Assembly: GCF_963583255.1 (NCBI RefSeq) | Contig: NC_084812.1 | Span: 23,870,959-23,934,958, forward strand | Reading direction: 5' to 3' | DNA from: Pyrus communis | Taxonomy: Eukaryota > Streptophyta > Magnoliopsida > Rosales > Rosaceae | Length of the DNA stretch: 64,000 bases | Part shown: positions 35,401 to 44,490 of the stretch, piece by piece | Position numbering within the stretch: the stretch's first letter is position 1 | Layout of the letters: every line of letters starts with the position of its first letter | Made by a program: the position numbers and the translations under genes | Notes under the pieces: generated by a model | The model's database searches: none | Told to the model about the DNA's origin: nothing | The model's input: only the letters and a program-made list of their open reading frames with translations

Positions 35401-37584
35401 CAATTCTTCCCAGTGTAAACCACTACACGACAGGTTTTGGAAATCTATAGTTGCCTGAAGTACATAGTAAAAAAGATTAATGTAGGTGAGCAAGGTGTAG
35501 CGAGCAAAAGGTTTGGTTGGGAATAGACTAAATTTTGTTTATAAAGTTATAAAATGATGATAGTAAACAAGAACTTGACATGCTAGGGAAATACAAAGAA
35601 AAACAAAGATGATTAGCTTGGGGATAGAGTGAGTCTGCTCCCCAAAGGCATATTCTATATTCTTATAAAAACCAATGTGAAGACGATTTTAGTGTAAGGG
35701 ACAAAAATGATTACCTAGGGGAATTAGACAAGCAACAATGAATTAAAAAAGAAACAACAACACAAGAAACTAACAAGTGATACTAGTATGAGGAGGGAGA
35801 TTCTAAGTTGATTACTGTGTGGAACAAAGAAGATATGTATGGTTTGATGTTTGGGTACATTTTGTAACATCGAACAAAATTGGAGTGAGATATATGTTTG
35901 ACGTGGGGTTTTGTTTTGAGTCCACATGGTTCTTTTATCTGAAAGTCCAACAGTTTATCCGTTGTTATGCATAATGCGTATTGAAATTTGAATGAGATAG
36001 AGGACGGGAAATTTTTGTGGAAAGGAAAGAGGACAGAGGGCTGAGTAGGCTAGTGTCAATGAAAAGATTGAATGAGTTTTGCTGAAAACAAATAAAATAA
36101 TTGAAAAAGTTTCTAACTATTTCTGCTTTTGGGAAGCAAAGTAGCTGTTCTCCAGCTTTAGCCTCACCCCCCTCCCTTGTTATTGTGATGCGACGTGTGT
36201 TGGATTGAGTTGTTTTTTTCTTTTTAAAGTTCTCCACATTTTTCTTCTTTTATGTTCTTACCAACCTGCCCCATCTTGTAGGAATGGGAATATATGATGC
36301 AATGAAATTGTGCAAGGCAGATGTTTCAACTGTTTGCCTGGGGCTTGCTGCTTCTATGGGGGCCTTTCTCCTTGCTGCAGGTTCTAAAGGAAAGAGATTC
36401 TGCATGCCCAATGCAAGAGTGATGATCCATCAACCCCTTGGAACGGCAGGAGGAAAAGTAATTGCTTGTTATCTGCTTCTGTTGATGTCCATGTTTATGA
36501 GTACTGTTTGTTTTCCATAATGTTTTCAATATGATTATAAATCTGGCTTTTCACGGATACCAAAATCTTTATCCTTGATTCTACTGCATGTAGATGATGT
36601 TATCTAGTGTTTTTATTAGGAAGTTGTAGCTGACCATTAATTGCTTAAGATGCATTTACAAACTTAGTTTCCCCAAGCCTGATAGTCTCGGGCTTGAGGC
36701 ATGGTATATATTATCATATGTTGTTCTTGCAAAGTTATAGACGACCATTGTTCTTTAAGTTTGTATTAGCTCACCCCAGCCTGATGGTCTCTGGTTTGAA
36801 GTATGGTCTATGCTAGTAAGCATCTTCTTTCAGAACATTACTTCATCAATTTGATTTTTTGTAAGAATCTACGTTCTATTTTGATTGGAAAATTTGATGT
36901 TCTTTTTAATGCACAGGAAGGTAGAACAATGCAGATATGCTCTTAGATTATGTACTTGGGAAGTTCTCATTTAGATTTATTTTATTTTTACAACGATGGC
37001 CAAACTTTTGGTATTTAACATATGATGCATGCATTACCTATTTCATGGAGGACGCATACATATTGTTTGAATATGCTGTTAAGATATTGTTTTTTGTTTA
37101 CAAGGCTGATACATTTATCGGCATTTCATGTGAGTTCAGGCAACGGAAATGGGTATTCGAATCAGAGAAATGGTGTACCACAAGATTAAATTGAACAAAA
37201 TATTTTCAAGAATCACAGGGAAGCCTTTAGAGCAGGTCAGGCATCAGATAAGATCTCTCCATAGTAAATATTCTGTGAGGGTCTCCTTCCCCTTTTTTTA
37301 AGTTTATTTTGTTGGTGCAGATTGAAGAGGACACAGACCGTGATAATTTCATGAATCCTTGGGAAGCTAAGGATTACGGGTTGATTGATTTCGTTATCGA
37401 TGATGGAAAGCCAGGCTTAGTTGCGCCCGTAGGAGATTTCACACCACCACCCAGAACACGAGTCTGGGATCAATGGAAAGTTGAAGGGAGCAAGAAATCG
37501 AGAAAGAACTTGCCCTCAGAGCAAAGATTTTCCGACAATGGGAGAGAGGCTGAGAAGGAAAAGGAAGCACCCGCTGCTACATGA
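29097..37584 (+). CDS. CLPP3: Plastid ATP-dependent Clp protease proteolytic subunit 3
   Basis: Catalytic subunit of the plastid Clp protease core, which degrades stromal proteins with HSP100 chaperones. Exons 29097-29408, 29769-29883, 36282-36457, 37140-37235, 37321-37584 give 963 nt (320 aa) in phase. The first ~80 residues are Ser/Arg-rich, as expected of a chloroplast transit peptide. The ClpP fold starts at LRQRIIFLG. Catalytic triad: Ser167 (GLAASMGA), His192 (MIHQPLG) and Asp241 (DRDNFMN), all present. The C-terminal tail ([15 protein letters not shown] and on) is typical of the ClpP3 isoform. Intron 2 is 6398 bp and hosts an antisense copia element. All splice sites keep GT/AG, so the gene appears functional. 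Confidence 0.95.
29415..29457. repeat. CT microsatellite in CLPP3 intron 1
   Basis: ccctccctccctc followed by about 15 CT units, just after the exon 1 donor. Confidence 0.9.
30376..30888 (-). repeat. 3' LTR of the intronic copia element
   Basis: On the minus strand it begins TGTTAGTTTTTGGC after a GGTGGAGAT purine tract and ends TTTTTTCAACA, 513 bp. A TATA box (CTATAAATAG) lies at about 30650-30660. The LTR promoter therefore points antisense to CLPP3. Confidence 0.85.
31047..32891 (-). pseudogene. copia reverse transcriptase and RNase H (intronic element)
   Basis: Open for 614 codons. An acidic linker is followed by the reverse transcriptase with YVDDMLIAC, then RNase H with YVDADYAG and the [10 protein letters not shown] box, ending at NLINLVD. 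The sequence type resembles the Tnt1/Tork branch of copia elements, different from the element at 1-4500. It begins directly after the in-frame TAG at 32892-32894. Confidence 0.9.
32892..34112 (-). pseudogene. copia integrase (intronic element)
   Basis: The GAG-pre-integrase HHCC region (WHHRLGH ... CEYCVLGK) and the integrase core are complete. Asp is in IHSDVW, the second Asp in RSDNGGEY, and Glu in [11 protein letters not shown]. It is bounded by in-frame stops on both sides, which separate it from protease upstream and reverse transcriptase downstream. Confidence 0.9.
34113..34460 (-). pseudogene. copia gag zinc knuckle and protease (intronic element)
   Basis: Zinc knuckle [14 protein letters not shown] (C-X2-C-X4-H-X4-C) lies near 34400-34440. 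The protease motif LDTGCTFHM follows near 34240. The frame ends at a TGA at 34113-34115. Upstream of about 34460 the sequence becomes A-rich and no gag capsid region follows. Confidence 0.82.
34522..36281. other. Rest of CLPP3 intron 2, no gene seen
   Basis: AT-rich intron sequence between the truncated copia element and exon 3. Short ORFs here have no recognisable content and no LTR is found. Confidence 0.5.
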
Positions 37585-37782
37585 AACATTACACTAGTCT
37601 TGTGCTTTTTACCTCTGGTTTATTTTGATTATGTTGTAATGCTCACTCCTCATAGTATTGTAACGTAGGTCATTTGTCAAATAGTGAAAGTAGATTATTC
37701 AATATCTGCTCGGAGATTGACATATTTCTCAATTTTACGTGTCGGAAAGGGCACATTTAGATGTTTCACAGAATTTCTTCTC

Positions 37783-37981
37783 GGATTTGGATCCTCTCCT
37801 GAGCTAATGGAGAGAATCCTCCTGACCCATCATCGTGGACCGTTGGATTTTTATTTAACGGCTACAATTATTATAACTTTAAAGGGACCCCTCTGTTTGT
37901 AGCCGTTGGATAAAAATTCAACGGCCCACGATGATGGGTTAGCAGGAACCTCTCCATTAGCTTAGGAGAGGATCCAAATCC
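37783..37981. mobile_element. Mutator-type foldback MITE, 9-bp target duplication
   Basis: The left arm ggatttggatcctctcctga and the right arm, which ends aggagaggatccaaatcc, form a long inverted repeat of about 85 bp per side around a short AT centre. The 9-mer TTTCTTCTC flanks it perfectly (37774-37782 and 37982-37990). A 9-bp duplication fits Mutator-like elements. It lies about 200 bp after the CLPP3 stop codon. Confidence 0.9.
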
Positions 37982-37990
37982 TTTCTTCTC

Positions 37991-39528
37991 CGCCCTCTAT
38001 CTTATCGGTGGTGCATACTCCTCGTTAGTGGCGTAGAGTTTTGGCAAGAGTAAAACGGCAAACTTGTTAAGTGTTTGGCTATGTTCATTCGGTACTTTGC
38101 TGGCTAAAACCCTCCGGCTAGAGGAATGGGGATGCGTTTGGACCTTTTCTTGTTTGTCTATGTTCATTCGCACGAGTTTTTTCTTTAGAGACAGACCAAA
38201 CTAACGATACTCCGATATCTGGCTCGCCAAATAGCGTCGCCAGTCACAAGTATAGCAACATCGGCGATAAGTGTTCTGGCGTAACACGCGAAAGGCCTAA
38301 CCCAGCAAAGAAGTATCTAAACGTATCGCTTTGAGTTTACTAAACAAATTACAATTTGAGTGAATATGTCAGTTTATGATTTACAATTAAGTAGTTGTGA
38401 GGAGCTGAGCTGTGTTCAGTAACTCGCCTCCGTAACTAAACCAACATGAAGATTGATAGCAAAACCTTTCATGCAACATCAAGATCAAGTTGCGCTTGTG
38501 ATGCCATATGTGGTAACTTCAAAAGAACCTCCAAGACAAGAGGACAATGCCGGTGGAGTAAGGTCTCAAGGTCTCGTCTAATACGTACAAGCACGGTGCT
38601 TCAATTCAACTAACATGTTGATTACTTTGCAGTATAGAGTTGTTGTACAAGTTTAGGTTAAAACCTAAAACATATAATGCGAGCTGCGTGCGATAACTAA
38701 CTGGTACAATAAAATATAACACACTTTACATTGATCGCTTAACAAGCCCTTGTTTCAATACGGAAACAAAAAGTTAGAGTCGGGATGAACAAGATCTTAT
38801 CACACTCAATTTACCCTTCCGCACTCCTTTTGCAAGTGCAGGGAAATTGCGAAATATTCGGTTTGAAACGCATGTTGCTAAAGAGGAATTCCAGAATTGC
38901 AACCCTAAACAAATGTCTCATTAAGTTTTATTTTATGGGAGTTGTGTCATTGAAACCTCATAAAGGTCATCATTGGTTCCAAAACTGACAAAATCACGAG
39001 AAAATTCGTATACGAAAAAATGTAAAATGACATTTTCAGAGTGCTAATAACAACACTGTAATGTAATTTGTTTGAGTTGTGAAACTTGTCCCCCATTAAA
39101 TTTGAGTCATATTCTCTTCATTGAGCCTTTTCTCTCATGGTCTGGGCCTGGCTGACCCATTTCACTGATGGAGGCCCCAAAAAAAAGGAAAAAGTTAAAA
39201 GAAAAAGAAAAAAACAAACCGGAAGCAAAGGGCACCTTTCTTGGCGCCAACTTTTCGAAAAATACATATCCCTCTCCCCTTTTGCATTCATAACTCACAG
39301 TTAACCATATCTCTATCGATCTCTAGGGATCTTCTAGGTTCCAATTCTAATTCGTTAAACAAACCCAGAAAAACGGTGTTGTAATCGTAATGCCACCACA
39401 TTTCTCTCCCTCTCTTTCTCTGGGGTTTTGTTCGTCCCTTTTATCCTCTAATATCAGTTACTGCTAGTCTGCTACTACTCAGATCTTCAAAAAGACGTCG
39501 CGTCAATCCTAACATTTCGTCTCTCGCG
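37991..39528. other. Intergenic, no gene seen
   Basis: Mixed sequence with only short ORFs. The last ~250 bp (about 39280-39528), rich in ctctct and tctcta, could be the former 5' UTR and promoter of the MAP65 pseudogene. Confidence 0.4.
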
Positions 39529-39812
39529 ATGATCGCGAAGCCGTCGTACCTCTCTCCGTCTTGTACCACATGCGCTTCCCTCCTCCGCAAATTGCAAGTT
39601 CCATTTCTCTATCTCTATCTAGTTTTCGTTTCTTTTTATTTTCCAAGTGAATTTTGGTATTCTCGGCAGAGGCAGATGAGGGTTTAATTGGAACTTTGGA
39701 TTTTGAAAATTTCACATAATTTGGGATGAAATTGGGGAGAGTTACGATTAGAGGGACAAGATGCTTCTACAGCTTGAGCAATAGTGTCTTGATATTTACC
39801 GGAAGAAGATCG
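39529..39812 (+). pseudogene. MAP65 pseudogene, 5' exons
   Basis: MAP65 proteins bundle microtubules. Exon 1 at 39529-39597 encodes 23 residues (CTTCASLLRKLQ at the end) with a GT donor. Near 39716 the frame reads IIWDEIGESYD, a stop (TAG, 39749-39751), RDKMLLQLEQ, a second stop (TAG, 39782-39784), then CLDIYR. This is the MAP65 N-terminal coiled-coil start, with each stop where Glu is usual. Similarity ends near 39810 where a repeat begins. The other end of the gene is at 42472-43260. Confidence 0.75.
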
Positions 39813-39972
39813 TGTTTGGGTTAATATTTGAACATTGGGCTTGAGTGAAGGAAAGTCCAAGGGTGCCAAATTAAAGGAGATTTGCCCGAAGCCCAGCATC
39901 AAGCCCAAAGGCAGATTGAAGCCTTCTCAAGCCACGTGCTTACATTGAAATAACAAGTGATGTAGACTAACC

Positions 39973-41199
39973 TAGGGGTGGGCATAGGCCGAGCCAGGCC
40001 TAAATTTGGAGGGACTGGACCAGACCTGCTTAAAAAGGAAATGGGATGGGTCGGGCTGGGTATTGCAAATCTAATAACTGGAACTGGACCTAACCCGGCC
40101 CATTTCAAATGGGCCGATTCAGGCCAGGTACAAGGGTCCTCTGTGTTTTTTATTTTTATTTTTTTGGAAATTACCTTAATGAAGTAAATCACATCAGTTC
40201 ATCTGAAGGCTACAATTAGTTCATAAGCTACAATGCTTTACAAAATTTTGTACGTTAACAAGCACTAAATTTTTTGACGACAACCAACTTCCCCAATAAA
40301 TTAAATCCAGACCTTAATAGTTCTCTAAAAATTATAACCAAACATAGCATTACATTAACATTTAAATATCAAATAAACTTCAAATAACCAAAAAGACAAA
40401 TAATTTCATAACAAGCAAACTAAAAACAACCCAAAAAATAACAAACAATCAAAACCCAGAAACAAAACACCTAAAAAAAGAACAAAGTTTCAATTTTTCA
40501 GAGAGGAAAAAGAAAGAGAATTGAAAAAGGAACCTGTATTCCCAAGTTTGGAAACCAGATTAGTAAAGAAGGAAATGGAGAGGCTCCCAATAGTTGAAGA
40601 CCTCGTTGCAGTCGTGTATGATGTTTGATGTGGCGCTCATGTAGCTCAGCATTCTCAGAGCCACCAGCAAAAAGAACCATCCAAACCCTTTGTCAACGAC
40701 GAACGCAAACAAGTACGGTGAGATTGGTTGCTCCATCACAAACTCATCGATGACCCTGTCGTCAGTGTTCCACAAAGTGTCGCCAGAGATCAGCGCCGAA
40801 CAAAGCGTCAACAGAGATCGAGGCTTGATGATGTTGGTAGCGGACGGAGCGAGGAAGACAAGAGTGAATCAGGAGGAGAGATTGAGGTCTGATGATGATG
40901 GTGGCGGCGAGAGAAGAAAGGAGATTCAAGGAGGAGAGATCGAGGGAGGAGAGATCCAGAAAGGGGAGAGTTGAGTGAATTGGGTATGAGAATGGAATGG
41001 AGTCAACGGTAGGAAATCAACAGTCCGGGCCGGGGACCTTTTTTTCCAATTTCTAGAACCGGCCCGCCCCGTTATTTACCTGTACCCGCCTCGCCTCGTC
41101 CCGTTTTGTATTTATAATTTTTGGACCCGCCCTGTACCTGTACCAAACCTTGATTACCCGTCCCGACCCGCGGTTCCTATACTTGTGTGCCCACCCTTA
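39973..41199. mobile_element. Non-autonomous hAT element carrying an ALG9 gene fragment (Pack-type)
   Basis: Termini are TAGGGGTGGGCA on the left and TGCCCACCCTTA on the right, inverted with one mismatch. They are flanked by a perfect 8-bp duplication, GACTAACC, at 39965-39972 and 41200-41207. TIR type and duplication length are those of hAT transposons. Both subterminal regions are rich in ggcccg/gaaccgg motifs. There is no transposase. Inside, on the minus strand, lies a copy of part of an ALG9-like gene (40534-40694). Confidence 0.88.
40534..40694 (-). pseudogene. ALG9: Captured ALG9-like mannosyltransferase exon fragment
   Basis: ALG9 adds alpha-1,2-mannose to the lipid-linked oligosaccharide in the ER. 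The minus strand reads the ALG9 N-terminal region, including MSATSNIIHDCNEVFNYWEP and HFLLY. An in-frame TAA follows (40560-40562, where Lys is usual), then SGFQTWEY. The fragment ends at a preserved splice donor (CAG/GT at 40534/40533) with intron-like sequence after it, so genomic DNA was captured, not a cDNA. The open frame upstream to 40811 is not ALG9-like and may be a second captured piece. Confidence 0.8.
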
Positions 41200-42471
41200 G
41201 ACTAACCTACTACCAGCCAAAGAACACTTTCCAGTGGTATTATAAGTATAAAGTTGATGACTCACTGCCCTCCAAGTGCTTTCGGCCAAGAGCAAAGTTA
41301 CAGTAGTCGGGCTAAACTGCCTTTAAAAGGAAGAAGAGACAACAAAGATAAGGACACTCAACCAAACAAACAAACATACAAACTTTGCTCTCAAGCCAGA
41401 TTTGCATCCAAAAGCCGAAATCAACCCAAATTCAGTTCTTTTAGCAATAATTTCCTTAGGAAAGCTATTTTTTGTCTAGTATAAAAGCTCTGCTATCTCC
41501 CTTAATGGTATAGTATCGATTCCCTCATGTAAACTTGTTTACCATCCACCTATTTTTAGCATATAACCCTTGTAAATTCAAAGATAAGTGACTACAAGAA
41601 GTTCAACCTTGTCAAACAAGGTGAAATCTTGTCTGAAGGTCTTTGTTTGTTTTCTAAATTAGTAGATCTATTACTTAATACATTCTCCAGCATGTATTCA
41701 AGTCATTTCCACCTGTTTTTCTATTTTAAGAGTTTCATTGGCATCTGGATCTGGTTAGTATAATGGATATGTTTTCATTAAGAGTAATCTAGGACCAAAC
41801 AAATGATCTAAGGGGATAAGGACTCCCTTCATTCGAACATACAAGACCATGAACTAAAAGTCTTTGTTTATAAGGCAAGAAAAAGAACTTAATGTGGACT
41901 TAACCCATCCACGACAATCCTTTGATAATAAGAAGTTTGAAGTAACTTGGGACGCAAGTAATCAACTTAAAACACATTTGTTCTACGTCTGCTATACTAA
42001 GATAGCAGTGGCACGCCTAGCACTTAGTTAGTTTTGACTGCAAGCCTCAAGGCCTACACCTAAGGCCCCACAAAAGCACATTTTAGAATTAACTTTGTCC
42101 TCTTCTTGTAGCAAATCAACAAGCAAGAACCCAACTACACATCCAAAATACTAATCCCTTGGGGAGCTGTGCTAAGATCCGAGGAGCCTTATCTAGAGAA
42201 ATTTTTGCCTGAGCAAATCGAAATGACCAGGAAGCACAGGGCATATTTGCACCGGTACTTACCGGACGGTCAAACCCAGATCAAGGCCATTATTTCGGCT
42301 TTTGGAGAAGTCGACTCCTTTTCTCGCGAAAGAGGGACCCTTGAAGACTAATTGTCTACCCTCGAACCTATTTTGGATGAATTGGAATCCTGTATGGTTT
42401 ATTAGGTGTTTTTGTTTTTATAAATTGTATATTTTCTTAATCTTCTGTGCTTAGTCAACACCTACTTCTAT

Positions 42472-43260
42472 TCTAGGTTCCCCTGTTACGGAGGAGTACA
42501 CTGCACAACAACAGGAAAGTGAGGAGGACAAGCGTAAGTCTCGGGTATGCTTAGACTTGCTACTTCTACGCACGCGTTCGCTAATATGCAGATGAAACAC
42601 CTTTCCATCTAGAGTTTCATGCTTTCTGCAGTGCAAATAACATTCAATGCCCATCTTATGATCCTTTAGTTTAATCTGTTGCGTAAAATGCTAAATGTAG
42701 CCTAATTGCTACCAGAAAAATAGATATAATATCATTCTTCTATGTCAATTTGGCAGTTTTAGTCTCCTCATATCCATGTGTATGTCCTAAGTCTTGGATA
42801 TGGTAGATCATCTTGATAATAGCTATAAAAACATGTTGTTATCACTATGTATCACCGTTCATTTGGCATATTCATTGTTTCTGCTGCTCTTATGGATTGT
42901 GCGGGGCATGCCAATCGAAATTAGGAGAAAGATAATAACAATTTGGCCTATGGTTAATCTTTACAGGAGAAAAAACGGCTTCTAGAACAATTTAATGCAA
43001 AACAAGAGGCAATTTTTGGTTCAAGGCCTTCTACAAAGAAGCCATTGGGACAGAGCACCAATGCTAACACCATGGTTGGCACACCAATCAGTCGAGTACA
43101 CCCTTAGGCTGTCATGGAGTCTTAGATGGAAATGAACGCAGAGAAAGCGGAAGGGCACATAACGCAATGCCCATTAACTATGTTGTTCTTCAAAAGGACG
43201 ATTCAGTTCCTCAAAGAAACTAAAGAGCACATCTCAATCACTATTTTCGATTAACCAAAT
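42472..43260 (+). pseudogene. MAP65 pseudogene, 3' exons
   Basis: An exon at about 42478-42531 reads VTEEYTAQQQESEEDK before a GTAAGT donor. After an acceptor near 42966 comes EKKRLLEQFNAKQEAIFGS, a K-P-L-G-Q-S-T stretch and MVGTPISRV. A stop and frame changes follow, then PINYVVLQKDDSV in another frame at about 43171-43209. This is the C-terminal end of a MAP65-3-like protein. The central exons between the two relic halves are missing. Confidence 0.7.
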
Positions 43261-43329
43261 TCCAATCGACAAATTCGTCGAAAGGATGTTGATAGTACTA
43301 AGGACAATTCTCTTGTAAAAAATAAAACC

Positions 43330-43519
43330 TAGCTTGGTTTTGATTCTGTTATTTTCTTGTAATAGTTTGTTAGTTTGTTGAGTTAGTTTTGGCTAAGTTA
43401 GTTTTGTTTGTTAGGCTGAGCTGTCCACACAAGTGTGTGTGTTGAGTTTTGTATAAATACCACTTGTAAGATTATTATTATTCAATCAATGAAAGTACCA
43501 CGCTTCTTCTCACATTAGC
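43330..43519 (+). repeat. LTR-like fragment before copia remnant
   Basis: A gttagtttgttgagttagtt-rich stretch with a TATA box (GTATAAATAC at 43451-43460) and transcript-start-like sequence. It lies directly before the reverse-transcriptase remnant and could be an LTR that brought it. Ends not defined. Confidence 0.35.
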
Positions 43520-44490
43520 AGTTCAATGTGATTGGTTTTTGACCAACTTGATGTTAGCAAATACCTTCTTACATGACAATCTTTGAGATACTGTTTTCAT
43601 GAAACAACCACCAGGCTTAATTAAGCCTCATCATATCTGTCAACACCATAAATCCCTCTATAGTATGAAACAAGCTAAATTACATGGTGCTTTAAATTCT
43701 CTTGGTTTCATTGGTTCCCAGAATGATCACTCATTATTTGTCAAAAAGGTTCCCTCACTGGTTTTTGTTCTAGTGTATATTGATGATATCATTGTGACTG
43801 GACCTTCTTCTTAAGAATGTCAAGATACTATCTCTAAACTTAGTGCCATGTTTCCTATTAAAGATCTTGGACCATTACATTACTTTCTTGGTCTTGAAGT
43901 TAAAAGATCCACCATTGGCATCTTTATTTCTCAGACCAAATATGTATGGGATCTTCTCAAGAAAGCAAAAATGGATGGTGCGAAACCTTGCTCTACTCCA
44001 CCGAGTACTTCAAAATTGGATCATTCATCTCCTCTGCTTATGAATCCTGCAGAATATAGATCTCCTATTGGTGGATTGCAGTATCTCATATGAACCAGAC
44101 TTATCCTTTGCAATTAACCTTGTCTGGCAGTTCATTCACAGTCCAGTGCATCTCATTTCCAAGTAGTGAAACGAACTCGTAGATATCTCAAAGGTTCTTT
44201 GGATCTTGGACTATGGTTTTCTAAATGTTCTACACCTCTCATTATAAATGCATTTTCAAATGATGATTGGGCATGTTGCTCCATTGATAGAAAATCCACA
44301 GGTGGGTTTTGTGTTTTCCTGGGCAACTCCATCATTAATTGGAGTGCCAAGAAACAACTCACAATAGCAGGACATCAACTGAAGCAGAGTATAGATCATT
44401 CGCTAACATTGCTGCAGAACTTACTTGGATATGAAAATTGTTAGTTGATGTTGGTCTGATCCTTCCTTGTCCTCCCAAGCTGTTACTTGT
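43520..44490 (+). pseudogene. copia reverse transcriptase / RNase H remnant
   Basis: Reverse-transcriptase pieces in several frames: a block with YIDDIIVTG (43599-43814), a block MFPIKDLGPLHYFLGLEVK (43848-44093) and an RNase H block with RYLKGS, FSNDDW and KSTGGFCVFLG (44166-44444). Stops and shifts separate them. No gag, protease or integrase is present. It is a third copia lineage in the window. Confidence 0.85.

Larger units (their letters stand above)
39812..42354. mobile_element. Probable LTR-type insertion in the MAP65 relic
   Basis: At 39812 MAP65 similarity stops and a TGTTTGGGTTAATA sequence begins. It resumes after the hAT element with tctagtataaaagctctgct, which looks like an LTR core promoter. 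A fragment at about 42169-42351 (RSEEPYLEKFLPEQIEMTRKH ...) is open but unknown to me and unlike MAP65. I infer an LTR-type element with no LTR pair found; the right boundary is uncertain. Confidence 0.35.

Noticed and set aside
38785..38988. 67-aa ORF
   Set aside because: No domain, no splice or promoter context; chance-length ORF.
40690..40974. Plus-strand ORF of 94 aa inside the hAT element
   Set aside because: It lies opposite the captured ALG9-side frame and has low-complexity Gly/Glu-rich content from GGAGAG repeats; treated as a shadow.
41750..41775. tRNA box A-like ggttagtataatggata
   Set aside because: No matching box B or acceptor stem at the right distance, so no tRNA gene.
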